Source: an uncultured Eubacterium sp. (GTDB lineage: Bacteria; Bacillota; Clostridia; Lachnospirales; Lachnospiraceae). From it: a stretch of DNA of 64,000 nt. Under the pieces are notes generated by a model, which did not search any database, had not been told where the DNA came from, and saw nothing but the letters and a program-made list of their open reading frames with translations. The stretch lies in the NCBI GenBank assembly GCA_947642745.1, contig CANRTU010000013.1:1-64000 (forward strand). The letters are read 5' to 3'. Each line of letters begins with the position of its first letter. Positions within the stretch are counted from its first letter, which is position 1. The translations under genes and the position numbers were made by a program. Of the stretch, positions 42,860 to 51,843 are shown in pieces.

Positions 42860-43222
42860 ATGGCAAAGAAGGTATTAATTTGTGATGACGCAGCTTTTAT
42901 GAGAATGATGATTAAAGACATTTTATCAAAAAACGGCTACGAAATTGCCGGAGAAGCAGAGAATGGTCTGAAGGCTGTGGAAAAGTACAATGAAACAAAA
43001 CCGGACCTGGTTCTGATGGACATTACAATGCCTGAAATGGATGGAATCCAGGCACTGAAAGCCATCAGGGAGATTGATTCTTCAGCTTGTGTCATTATGT
43101 GTTCTGCGATGGGACAGCAGGCCATGGTTATTGAAGCGATACAATCAGGTGCGAAAGACTTTATCGTGAAGCCGTTCCAGGCAGAGCGGGTACTTGAGGC
43201 TGTGAAAAAAGTAGTTGGTTAG
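42860..43222 (+). CDS. cheY: Chemotaxis response regulator CheY
   Basis: A 120-residue single-domain receiver. The acidic pair is D9/D10 (VLICDDAAFMR), phosphorylation site D54 in LVLMDITMPEMDG, and Lys in FIVKPF near 104. Length, lack of output domain and the place between fliY and fliO identify it as the motor-binding CheY. RBS GGGAGA. Phosphorylated by CheA, dephosphorylated by FliY and CheC. Confidence 0.94.
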   Translation: MAKKVLICDDAAFMRMMIKDILSKNGYEIAGEAENGLKAVEKYNETKPDLVLMDITMPEMDGIQALKAIREIDSSACVIMCSAMGQQAMVIEAIQSGAKDFIVKPFQAERVLEAVKKVVG

Positions 43223-43226
43223 AGTC

Positions 43227-43601
43227 ATGTTATCTGGTATAAGCAGCTCCTGGCTGGGTAATCTGGGGCAGCTGATGGGAGTTCTGGCGGTTTTTTTTGC
43301 CGTATTAGCGATTACCTGGCTGGTTACCCGGTGGATTGCCGGTTATCAGCAGGGCCAGATACACGGACAAAATCTCAGAGTGGTAGAGACACTGCGGCTG
43401 ACAACGAATAATTACATACAGATTATAGAGGTGGGAGATGTATATCTGGTTCTTGCGGTAAGCAAAGACCGTGTGGAAAAAATTGCGGAGCTGGATAAAG
43501 AGACATTTCATCCGGATCATATTGTGAACCGGAAAATGGACACGGGACTGGATTTTCATGAGATCCTGGACAGAGTGAAGCAGCATCTTCCAAAAAAATA
43601 A
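43227..43601 (+). CDS. fliO: Flagellar biosynthesis protein FliO
   Basis: A 124-residue protein with one membrane helix (LMGVLAVFFAVLAITWLVTR) and a short cytoplasmic domain (LRVVETLRLTTNNYIQIIEV, DVYLVLAVSKDRVEKI) as in FliO/FliZ. It assists FliP assembly in the export gate. ATG 43227 is 4 bp after the cheY stop and has only a weak RBS, so translation is probably coupled to cheY. Confidence 0.85.
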   Translation: MLSGISSSWLGNLGQLMGVLAVFFAVLAITWLVTRWIAGYQQGQIHGQNLRVVETLRLTTNNYIQIIEVGDVYLVLAVSKDRVEKIAELDKETFHPDHIVNRKMDTGLDFHEILDRVKQHLPKK

Positions 43602-43612
43602 GGCAGATTGTA

Positions 43613-44446
43613 ATGAATAAAAGGAAAAGAATTAAAAGCGCTGCGTCATTTATGCTTGCCATAATGGCGCTTACCATTTGTCTGGTATCTGGCTGCAGTC
43701 AGCGTACGTATGCTGCTTCTACAGATAATGCGGGCAGATTTGACTCAGCGAATCCCCGGGAAGACAATACAATGACAGATAATAATGACGGGCTCCATGT
43801 AATCTGGGGAAACAGTGATGGAAGTGTATCGGCGCCAATACGGATGATGCTCGTACTGGCAGTCCTTGCCCTTGCCCCGTCCATTGTTATTATGCTCACA
43901 TCTTTTACAAGGATTGTCGTTGTACTTCATTTTACCAGGACTGCGCTGGGTACACAGACGTCGCCTCCCAACCAGGTTATGGTGGGTCTGGCGCTTTTTC
44001 TGACAGCGTTTATTATGTCACCGGTGTTTACACAGATCAATGAAGATGTGATCCAGCCGCTGGACAGAGGGGAGATTTCCACAGATGTGGCTCTGGAGCG
44101 GATACAGGTGCCGTTTCGTGACTTTATGTATCCTGAGACACAGACAAAGGATATTAATATGTTTTGTGATATCGCAGGAGTCACTTATGAACAGCCGGAT
44201 GAGATTCCGTTTACAGTGCTGGTTCCCAGTTTTATTATTAGTGAACTCAGGACAGCTTTTATTATAGGATTTTTGATTTATATTCCTTTTATCGTCATCG
44301 ACATGGTTGTTTCATCAGTGCTGATGTCCATGGGTATGATGATGCTTCCGCCGACTACGATTTCCATGCCTTTTAAAATTCTGCTGTTTGTACTGGCAGA
44401 CGGATGGAATCTGGTAATAGGAAATCTGGTAAGAACTTTTAAATAA
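43613..44446 (+). CDS. fliP: Flagellar export gate protein FliP
   Basis: A 277-residue membrane protein. The amino end MNKRKRIKSAASFMLAIMAL is a signal sequence with a LVSGC lipobox-like stretch, unusual in wording but in the right place. The core has four helices with family motifs: MMLVLAVLALAPSIVIMLTS, FTRIVVVLHFTRTALGTQTS, PPNQVMVGLALFLTAFIMSP, and C-terminal MGMMMLPPTTISMPFKILLF. Core component of the export gate with FliQ and FliR. Confidence 0.94.
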   Translation: MNKRKRIKSAASFMLAIMALTICLVSGCSQRTYAASTDNAGRFDSANPREDNTMTDNNDGLHVIWGNSDGSVSAPIRMMLVLAVLALAPSIVIMLTSFTRIVVVLHFTRTALGTQTSPPNQVMVGLALFLTAFIMSPVFTQINEDVIQPLDRGEISTDVALERIQVPFRDFMYPETQTKDINMFCDIAGVTYEQPDEIPFTVLVPSFIISELRTAFIIGFLIYIPFIVIDMVVSSVLMSMGMMMLPPTTISMPFKILLFVLADGWNLVIGNLVRTFK

Positions 44447-44511
44447 ACCGCCACCATGCCTGTACAGTCGTCAGCGGACGGCAGGGCGCAGAAACAGAGA
44501 GGACAACTGGT

Positions 44512-44781
44512 ATGATTACAGAAGAACAGATTATGGATATTTCCAGAGATGCGATCTATACGATTATTCTGACAGCGGCGCCATTGCTGATGGTTTCTTT
44601 GTGCGTTGGTCTGATTATCAGTATCTTTCAGACAGTTACTTCCATTCAGGAACAGACACTTACTTTCGTACCAAAGATTCTGGCGGTATTTGCGGTTATG
44701 CTGCTGATTGGTTCATGGATGCTGGATAAAATGTCTGGTTATATGGTTAAGCTGTGGTCTGATTTCAGCTTGTATGTATAG
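44512..44781 (+). CDS. fliQ: Flagellar export gate protein FliQ
   Basis: An 89-residue protein with two membrane helices (TAAPLLMVSLCVGLIISIFQ and LTFVPKILAVFAVMLLIGSW) joined by TVTSIQEQ. Size, sequence and place between fliP and fliR are diagnostic. RBS GAGAGGAC. Confidence 0.94.
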   Translation: MITEEQIMDISRDAIYTIILTAAPLLMVSLCVGLIISIFQTVTSIQEQTLTFVPKILAVFAVMLLIGSWMLDKMSGYMVKLWSDFSLYV

Positions 44782-44795
44782 GATAGGAATATGAC

Positions 44796-45584
44796 ATGTT
44801 TAATGCGGCGTTCTCATTACAGACATTTGAATATTTTTTATTAGTGCTGGTCCGGATTGCCGCCTGTATTTTCGCTGCTCCTTTTTTTAACACCAGGGGT
44901 CTTCCTATGAGAACCAAAGTAGGACTGGCAGGCTGTATCGCAGTGATGATGACCGGAATTTTACCGGATCAGGATCTTGTATATACAGGTATACTGGAAT
45001 ATGGAGTTATTGTGGTCAGGGAAGGAATTACAGGCTTGCTGATTGGGTTTTCAGCCAGTATCTGTAATTCTATTGTTTTGTTTGCGGGACGTCTTGCGGA
45101 CATGCAGATCGGACTCTCCATGGCGCAGGAGTATAACCCGATGACCCAGATGACGGAAAGTATTACTGGTAATTTATATAATTATCTGCTGATGCTGCTG
45201 TTTCTTGTGTCTAATATGTATCACTATACGCTCCGGGCAATCTGTGATTCTTACGAGCTTATACCAATCAACGGACAGGTATTCCAGTGGAGTTATCTGC
45301 TGAAGGGCGTGGTCAGCTATATGTCAAATCTGGTTATCCTGGGTTTCAGGATTATGCTGCCGGTATTTGCCTGTATGATGGTATTAAACTGTGTACTTGG
45401 GATTATGGCTAAAGTAGCGCCCCAGATGAATATGTTTGCGGTAGGTATGCAGCTGAAAGTACTGATTGGGCTGATGATTCTGTTCTTTACGATCTCGCTT
45501 ATTTCCGGCGTGGCGGATTCTGTAGCCCGTGAAATGAAAAAACTGGTGGTGTATATGGTAAAAGGGATGTATTTGAGTGAATAG
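44796..45584 (+). CDS. fliR: Flagellar export gate protein FliR
   Basis: A 262-residue protein with about six membrane helices, starting MFNAAFSLQTFEYFLLVLVR and continuing with AACIFAAPFFNTRGLPMRTK and GITGLLIGFSASICNSIVLF, then MDVGLSMAQEY-like DMQIGLSMAQEYNPMTQ. Completes the FliPQR gate. Overlaps the flhB start by 8 bp. Confidence 0.94.
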   Translation: MFNAAFSLQTFEYFLLVLVRIAACIFAAPFFNTRGLPMRTKVGLAGCIAVMMTGILPDQDLVYTGILEYGVIVVREGITGLLIGFSASICNSIVLFAGRLADMQIGLSMAQEYNPMTQMTESITGNLYNYLLMLLFLVSNMYHYTLRAICDSYELIPINGQVFQWSYLLKGVVSYMSNLVILGFRIMLPVFACMMVLNCVLGIMAKVAPQMNMFAVGMQLKVLIGLMILFFTISLISGVADSVAREMKKLVVYMVKGMYLSE

Positions 45585-46704
45585 TGAACAATGGAGGATG
45601 TCCCTTGACCTTCAGTGGTTTGCCAAGGACGGCGAGGGAGGAGAAAAAACAGAGGAACCTACGTCAAAAAGGCTGAAAGACGCCAGAAATGACGGAAAAG
45701 TGGCCAAAAGCAAAGAACTGGACAATGCCGTGGGACTGCTTGTATTATTTGTAGTGCTGCGGGCAACGATGTCTGCTCTTGGCGGCGGTATGCTGAATCT
45801 GTTTCATACATTTTATGATATTATACCGGATTTTATTTCAAATAACAGGGGCGGTGTGTCGGATCAGTCCATGGCGGCGGTGCTGCAGGAAGGAATCCTG
45901 GAACTGCTGGGAATGGCGCTTCCATTTTTCATTATCGGATTTATTACTGCGTTTATTGTTAGCCTGCTGCAGGTAAAGTGGAATGTGACCACCAAACCGC
46001 TACAGCCAAAATTCAGCAAGTTTAATCCAATCAATGGTTTTAAACGGATATTTTCCAAGGATTCACTGATGGAGCTTTTAAAATCCATCGTAAAGATCAT
46101 TCTGATCGGATGGATCGCTTATTCCGCAGTGAAGGAAAATATGCACCAGGTACTGCTGATTTATGGTATGTCGCTTATGCAGGCGATTATGCTGATCGGA
46201 GATGTGGTGCTGAACGCAGGCATGAAAATTTCAGCAGCTTATCTGGTATTAGGTATTCTGGATTATATTTATCAGAAATGGAAATTCAAGGATGAAATGA
46301 AAATGACCAAACAGGAGGTCAAGGACGAATATAAAAATACAGAAGGAGATCCACAGGTAAAGGGACAGCAGCGTTCCAAAATGAGGGAAGCTTCCAGACG
46401 CCGTATGATGCAGGATGTGCCAAAAGCGGACGTGGTCATTACAAACCCGACCCATTATGCCGTGGCCCTGAAATACGACGCTGAGAAATCACAGGCGCCA
46501 GTGGTGCTGGCAAAGGGAGCGGACTATCTGGCAATGCAGATTAAAGAAAAGGCAAAAGAGGCAGATGTGGAGATCGTAGAGAATAAACCCCTGGCACGTA
46601 TGCTTTACGCAAATGTGGAAATTGGGGAAGAAATACCGCCGGAGCTGTATCAGACAGTGGCTGAGATTCTGGCAGCTGTTTACCGGCTGAAAAATAAAAT
46701 ATAA
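45577..46704 (+). CDS. flhB: Flagellar export switch protein FlhB
   Basis: A 375-residue membrane protein. GTG 45577 lies within the fliR end (RBS AAAAGGGA); ATG 45598 has its GGAGG too close. The amino motif GGEKTEEPTSKRLKDARNDG, four helices, and the autocleaving cytoplasmic domain with NPTH at residues 290-293 (VITNPTHYAVAL), cut between Asn and Pro. It switches export from hook to filament substrates together with FliK. Confidence 0.95.
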   Translation: MNSEQWRMSLDLQWFAKDGEGGEKTEEPTSKRLKDARNDGKVAKSKELDNAVGLLVLFVVLRATMSALGGGMLNLFHTFYDIIPDFISNNRGGVSDQSMAAVLQEGILELLGMALPFFIIGFITAFIVSLLQVKWNVTTKPLQPKFSKFNPINGFKRIFSKDSLMELLKSIVKIILIGWIAYSAVKENMHQVLLIYGMSLMQAIMLIGDVVLNAGMKISAAYLVLGILDYIYQKWKFKDEMKMTKQEVKDEYKNTEGDPQVKGQQRSKMREASRRRMMQDVPKADVVITNPTHYAVALKYDAEKSQAPVVLAKGADYLAMQIKEKAKEADVEIVENKPLARMLYANVEIGEEIPPELYQTVAEILAAVYRLKNKI

Positions 46705-46825
46705 AGTGAACCAGGAAAATAAGTTTAATTACATAATTATATAAACAGGAAATTAGTCTGTAAAAGTTTTGAATAATAAGAAATAAATCATAAAAAAGAA
46801 TAAAAATAAGAAAGGGGGATTGACA

Positions 46826-48859
46826 TTGAAGAAAGCGGATGTGGGCGTTGCACTGTATTTACTGGCAGCGGTTGTGTTCTTTATTGTACCAATCCCTAGC
46901 GGTTTACTGGACGTTATGCTGGCGTTTAACATTTCCATTGCGCTGGTTGTACTGTTCAACTGTTTATTTGTAAAAGAAGTTCTGGATATGTCGTTTTTTC
47001 CAACATTGCTGTTGTTTACCACGATTTTCAGAATTTCACTGAACGTTTCCTCCACCCGTCTGATTCTTACCACCGGAAATCCCGGTAACGTAGTCGAGAC
47101 GTTTGGAGCTTTCGTAGGCGGCGGTGATCTTGTCATTGGCGCAATTATTTTTATCATTCTGGTTATTATCCAGTTTGTAGTTATCAATAAAGGTTCGGAA
47201 CGTGTATCCGAGGTAACGGCACGATTTACGCTGGACGCCATGCCCGGCAAACAGATGGCCATTGACGCCGATCTGAATACCGGGGCCATTGACGACAGGG
47301 AAGCGCTGGCACGGCGTGAAAAAATCCAGCAGGAATCATCCTTTTTCGGTTCCATGGACGGTGCCACAAAGTACGTAAAGGGAGACGCCACAGCGGGTCT
47401 GCTTATTACATTTGTCAACGTGATCGGCGGAACGATTATGGGGATGATGCGTGATAACATGGATGCGCTGTCAGCGCTGCAGCGGTTCGGCGTTCTGACC
47501 ATTGGTGACGGTCTGTCGTCGCAGATTCCGTCGCTGATGATTTCCCTGGCTACCGGTATTCTTGTAACGAAGGCTTCAAAGGAAGCGGATATCAGCAATA
47601 TTCTGATATCGCAGCTGTTTGGCATTCCAAAAGTACTCTATCTGGTGGGATGCACGCTGATGTTTCTGGGTATTGTCACACCACTGCAGACCTGGATGTT
47701 TCTTGCTTTCGGCGGAATGTATATAATTGTAGGCAAATTCATGGATAAAAGTCTTTCCGTGGAAGCCATTGAGGAAGAGGTTACCCAGGCGGAAGAGGAA
47801 GCGGAGGAGATCCGAAAGCCCGAGAATGTGGTATCGCTGCTACAGGTGGACCCCATTGAGCTGGAGTTCGGTTACGGTATTATTCCGCTGGCTGACGTCA
47901 ATCAGGGCGGCGATCTGCTGGACCGTGTGGTTATGATACGAAGGCAGATTGCGCTGGAGCTTGGAACAGTTGTTCCGATTATCCGGCTGCGTGATAATAT
48001 TCAGCTGAATCCGAACCAGTATATTATTAAAATAAAAGGTATCCAGATTACAGAAGGCGAGATTTTATTTGACCATTATATGGCCATGAATCCGGGATAC
48101 GTGGAAGAAGAGATTACCGGTATTCCAACCTTTGAGCCTTCGTTTCATTTACCGGCTATCTGGATTACGGAGAGCCAGAGGGAGCGGGCGGAAAGCCTGG
48201 GCTATACAGTGGTAGATCCGCCGTCCATTATCGCCACCCACCTGACAGAAGTGATCCGCAGCCATATTGCTGAACTGCTTACAAGACAGGATGTACAGAA
48301 CCTGATTGACAATGTGAAAGAGAACAATCCGGTACTGGTGGACGAGCTGTTTCCTAAGCTGCTTGGTATCGGTGAGATACAGAAAGTACTGCAGAATCTG
48401 CTGGCGGAAGGTATTTCCATCCGTGATCTGCTGACGATATTTGAGACACTGGCTGACCACGCAGCCACGTCCAGGGATACGGACGTGCTGACAGAGTATA
48501 CCAGGCAGGCGCTAAAACGGGCGATTTCCAGCCATTACTTTATGCCGAATGAAGCTACCAGCGTGGTTACACTGGATCCGAATATCGAACAGGAGATTAT
48601 GTCTTCTGTAAAACAGACAGAGCAGGGCGCATATCTGACCATTGATCCGGAGCGGACACGGCTGATTATGTCTTCTGTGGAAGCGGAGATTGCGAAACTG
48701 GAGAATCTGGGAAAAAATCCAATTATAGTTACATCACCAATCGTACGTATGTATTTTAAGAAGATGACAGAAGATTATTTTAAAGACCTGATCGTAGTGT
48801 CTTATAATGAGATTGATTCGAATGTAGAATTACAGTCAGTTGGGATGGTGACAGCGTAA
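46826..48859 (+). CDS. flhA: Flagellar export protein FlhA
   Basis: A 677-residue protein. The TTG at 46826 has AAAGGGGG with a 7-bp spacer; the TTG at 46820 is too close to it. Eight membrane helices in the amino half with IVPIPSGLLDVMLAFNISIA, NVSSTRLILTTGNPGNVVET and the FHIPEP-like loop RFTLDAMPGKQMAIDADLNT. The cytoplasmic domain (about 350-677) includes LNPNQYIIKIKGI and AIWITESQRERAESLGYTVV and docks export chaperones. 121 bp after flhB; its TAA abuts the ATG of flhF. Confidence 0.95.
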   Translation: MKKADVGVALYLLAAVVFFIVPIPSGLLDVMLAFNISIALVVLFNCLFVKEVLDMSFFPTLLLFTTIFRISLNVSSTRLILTTGNPGNVVETFGAFVGGGDLVIGAIIFIILVIIQFVVINKGSERVSEVTARFTLDAMPGKQMAIDADLNTGAIDDREALARREKIQQESSFFGSMDGATKYVKGDATAGLLITFVNVIGGTIMGMMRDNMDALSALQRFGVLTIGDGLSSQIPSLMISLATGILVTKASKEADISNILISQLFGIPKVLYLVGCTLMFLGIVTPLQTWMFLAFGGMYIIVGKFMDKSLSVEAIEEEVTQAEEEAEEIRKPENVVSLLQVDPIELEFGYGIIPLADVNQGGDLLDRVVMIRRQIALELGTVVPIIRLRDNIQLNPNQYIIKIKGIQITEGEILFDHYMAMNPGYVEEEITGIPTFEPSFHLPAIWITESQRERAESLGYTVVDPPSIIATHLTEVIRSHIAELLTRQDVQNLIDNVKENNPVLVDELFPKLLGIGEIQKVLQNLLAEGISIRDLLTIFETLADHAATSRDTDVLTEYTRQALKRAISSHYFMPNEATSVVTLDPNIEQEIMSSVKQTEQGAYLTIDPERTRLIMSSVEAEIAKLENLGKNPIIVTSPIVRMYFKKMTEDYFKDLIVVSYNEIDSNVELQSVGMVTA

Positions 48860-50185
48860 ATGACAATAAATAAGTATCAGGGAAAGACGGAAAACGAGGC
48901 AATCGAGCGGGCCAGAAAAGAACTGGGGCCTGATGTGGTAATTATGAATGTGAAGGTCATACGGCCCTCAGGCGTATTCCGTGCTTTTAAAAGTGTAACC
49001 TATGAGGTGACAGCTGCGCTGGAGGAAAGTGAAAGTGAAAAACCATCTGCGCCGGCTGCGCCCGTTGCGCAGGTGTCAAAACCCGAAAGTATCAACCTGA
49101 AGGCGGATGAACAGATTCATATCCCTTATGCTTCCGACGGGGAACTGCCGGAACACGGGCTGCCGGGACAGGTGGAAAAAGCGCTGGCAAAATTGCCGGA
49201 GCCGGTGGCAGAGGAAAAAGCGCTGGCGCCTGTACGGCTGCCTGCACAGCCCCTGGTACCGGAGACTGTGCCTTCCAGTAAAATCGAAGAGCGGCTGGAC
49301 AATCTCCAGAGCCTTCTGGAAGAACGTATTTCCGCAGAAAAGAATAACCCGGAGGATCTGGATGTGTCAGAAGAAGCCAGCAGAACCAGAGAAGGTTTTT
49401 CGTTTGTAAAGATGCTTTATCAGACGTTACTGGACAACGAAGTGGATGAAAAATATGCGAACCAGATTCTGGACGAACTGGAAAAAGTATCCAGTTCGGG
49501 TAACAGCATAGATTATATTCTGTCGCATATTTATCAGAAACTGGTTTTAAAATTCGGCCAGCCAAGGCCTATTGAGTTTGGGCGTAAGAAACCCAGGATA
49601 GCTTTTTTTGTCGGACCAACCGGTGTGGGAAAGACAACAACCATTGCGAAAATAGCGTCACGCTATAAGGTGGATGAAGGAAAGAAGGTAGCGTTTCTTA
49701 CGGCGGATACGTATCGTATCGCCGCAACGGAACAGTTAAGGACCTATGCGAATATACTGGATATGTCACTGACGATCGTCTATTCACCGGAAGAAGTCAG
49801 GGAAGCTGTGGATAAAATGTCAGATCTGGATCTGATCCTTGTGGATACGGCTGGATTTTCACATAAAAACGCGGCGCAGTGCGAGGATATCAAAAGTCTG
49901 ATACAGGGAGCCGCAGACAGTTATGAATGTGAAGTGTATCTGGTACTGAGCGCTACCACAAAATACAGCGACCTGCAGGAGATCTGTGATATTTACCAGA
50001 CCTTTGCTGATTATAAAATCATTTTTACAAAGTTAGATGAAACCTCATGTTGCGGTAATCTGCTGAATATTCATCTGTATTCCGGCGCCGATCTGTCCTA
50101 TGCGACATACGGACAGAATGTGCCGGATGACATTGAAATATTTAATACGCAGAAGATCGTGAAGAAATTACTTGGAGGCGATTAA
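48860..50185 (+). CDS. flhF: SRP-like GTPase FlhF
   Basis: A 441-residue GTPase that sets flagellar number and position. MTINKYQGKTENEAIERARK is the amino B domain; a Pro/Ala/Glu-rich linker follows (about 55-130); the NG domain has GPTGVGKTTTIAKIASRYKV (near 252), TADTYRIAATEQLRTYA, DLILVDTAGFSH and FTKLDETSCCGN. Its ATG immediately follows the flhA stop, and flhG follows after 2 bp. Confidence 0.95.
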   Translation: MTINKYQGKTENEAIERARKELGPDVVIMNVKVIRPSGVFRAFKSVTYEVTAALEESESEKPSAPAAPVAQVSKPESINLKADEQIHIPYASDGELPEHGLPGQVEKALAKLPEPVAEEKALAPVRLPAQPLVPETVPSSKIEERLDNLQSLLEERISAEKNNPEDLDVSEEASRTREGFSFVKMLYQTLLDNEVDEKYANQILDELEKVSSSGNSIDYILSHIYQKLVLKFGQPRPIEFGRKKPRIAFFVGPTGVGKTTTIAKIASRYKVDEGKKVAFLTADTYRIAATEQLRTYANILDMSLTIVYSPEEVREAVDKMSDLDLILVDTAGFSHKNAAQCEDIKSLIQGAADSYECEVYLVLSATTKYSDLQEICDIYQTFADYKIIFTKLDETSCCGNLLNIHLYSGADLSYATYGQNVPDDIEIFNTQKIVKKLLGGD

Positions 50186-50187
50186 GT

Positions 50188-51063
50188 ATGGATCAGGCAG
50201 AACAATTGAGGAACGTAGTAAAAAATTCGAAAAATGTTCATCCGGCGGCAAAAGCAAGAGTGATTACCATTACCAGCGGGAAAGGCGGTGTGGGAAAGTC
50301 CAATGTGGCAGTCAATCTTGCGGTACAGATGCGCAGGCTCGGTACCAGGGTTATTATCTTTGACGCGGATATGGGTCTGGCTAATGTTGAAGTCATGTTT
50401 GGCTCCAGTCCGAAATATAATCTGAGTGATATGATTTACCGCGGGAAAAAAATGAAAGATATAATAACCGACGGTCCCATGGAAATTGGATTTATATCCG
50501 GTGGAAGCGGCATTATCGGTATGAATAATTTATCTAAAAATCAGTTGTCTCGCCTGGTCAATAATCTTATAGAACTGGATGAATTAGCGGATGTGATATT
50601 AATTGATACCGGTGCGGGGATTTCCAATAATGTCATGGAGTTTGTTTCAGCAAGTCCGGAAGTACTGCTTGTAATGACGCCTGAACCCAGTTCTCTTACA
50701 GATTCCTATTCGCTGATTAAGGCGCTGCACGGGAATCCGAAATTTAGTCCGAATGGGACAAAAATCGAAGTGGTTGTCAACCGTACAGTATCTTCGGATG
50801 ACGGAAAACTCGTATATGAAAAATTCAGCTCTGTGGTATCCAAATTTTTACAGGGAGAAGTCCATTACTTCGGGACCATTCCGCAGGACGCCATGCTGGA
50901 AAAATCAGTGCGGGAACAAAAAATTGTATCTTTAAGCGCGCCGGGAGCCAAATCTTCCAGGGCTTTTGAAAAACTGGTAAAGAGTCTGATAAACGGGGAT
51001 CCGGTGGCAGAAACAGAAAGGCAGGGAATCCTGCATCTGTTTTCCAGTTTTTTCAGATCATAG
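50188..51063 (+). CDS. flhG: MinD-like ATPase FlhG (YlxH)
   Basis: A 291-residue ParA/MinD-type ATPase that activates FlhF GTP hydrolysis. The amino helix with QAEQLRNVV is the FlhF-activating peptide, deviant Walker A ITITSGKGGVGKSNVAVNLA (K32-K37), DADMGLANVEVMFG and the switch ILIDTGAGISNNVMEF. The C-terminal membrane-targeting helix is plausible in HLFSSFFRS. RBS TTGGAGG. Confidence 0.94.
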   Translation: MDQAEQLRNVVKNSKNVHPAAKARVITITSGKGGVGKSNVAVNLAVQMRRLGTRVIIFDADMGLANVEVMFGSSPKYNLSDMIYRGKKMKDIITDGPMEIGFISGGSGIIGMNNLSKNQLSRLVNNLIELDELADVILIDTGAGISNNVMEFVSASPEVLLVMTPEPSSLTDSYSLIKALHGNPKFSPNGTKIEVVVNRTVSSDDGKLVYEKFSSVVSKFLQGEVHYFGTIPQDAMLEKSVREQKIVSLSAPGAKSSRAFEKLVKSLINGDPVAETERQGILHLFSSFFRS

Positions 51064-51134
51064 AGCGTCAGGTCATAAAAATGAGAGATGACAGACCGTT
51101 CAGATCGTAGAAATGTTTTACAGGAGAAAAATCC

Positions 51135-51839
51135 ATGATCCTAAATATCATCCGGCCGGAGGATAAAGTAAAACTGTATCTGGAACAGCAGAAGGAGCAG
51201 GAAGAAAAAACCGGGGAAATGGCCAGGGTATACCAGAGTGTGGTTGCAAGGGTGTATGAAAACGGGGGCATAGAACTTTATATGCCGGAAGAAGGGGGCA
51301 GGGCTGTTATGTTTCCCCTGCATGTCCGTCTGGAGGTATTGTTTGAAACAAAAAGAGGACTGTACCGTGCAGCCGGAATTGTGGAAGAGAGGTACCGGGC
51401 GGACAACAGGTATATGCTGCGGATTGCTTTGAAAAGCCAGCTATACCGTTATCACAGGAAGATCCAGTGCTGTGTACCCTGTGACAGGGAACTGGCATAT
51501 GCTGTGATTACAAAGGAACAGGCGCTGGACGTTTCTCCCGGGGCAGGAGGTCATACGACAAAGGAGCCTGTGATGCGCCGGGGTATTATGACAGAAACGG
51601 ATGGCGCCAGTGTAAGTTTTCTGACGGATGTGGAGACTGAATGCGCTTCTTATCTTCTGATCCGGATACAGAAGTATCTGATACCTGCGTATCTCCTGTT
51701 CTCTGCCAGCTCTCCCGCACCGGACGGACAGTTTTTGAACAAAGCAGAGTTTATATGGAAAGACAGTAGCGTACTGGAAGATTTCATTCGTTACATCTTT
51801 GATGAAAGACGTAAAAACAGAAAGAAAGAAGTTCGATAG
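51135..51839 (+). CDS. YcgR-like flagellar brake protein with a degenerate PilZ domain
   Basis: A 234-residue protein: an amino YcgR-type beta domain (VARVYENGGIELYMPEEGGR) and a C-terminal PilZ-like domain. Canonical c-di-GMP ligands seem lost. The family RxxxR stretch (RYQRREYYR in related proteins) reads RYHRKIQCC, and the DxSxxG turn reads TETDGASVSF. So it may not bind c-di-GMP. Encoded between flhG and cheB as in other Clostridia; RBS ACAGGAG. The product probably modulates motor function. Confidence 0.7.
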   Translation: MILNIIRPEDKVKLYLEQQKEQEEKTGEMARVYQSVVARVYENGGIELYMPEEGGRAVMFPLHVRLEVLFETKRGLYRAAGIVEERYRADNRYMLRIALKSQLYRYHRKIQCCVPCDRELAYAVITKEQALDVSPGAGGHTTKEPVMRRGIMTETDGASVSFLTDVETECASYLLIRIQKYLIPAYLLFSASSPAPDGQFLNKAEFIWKDSSVLEDFIRYIFDERRKNRKKEVR

Positions 51840-51843
51840 AGTG

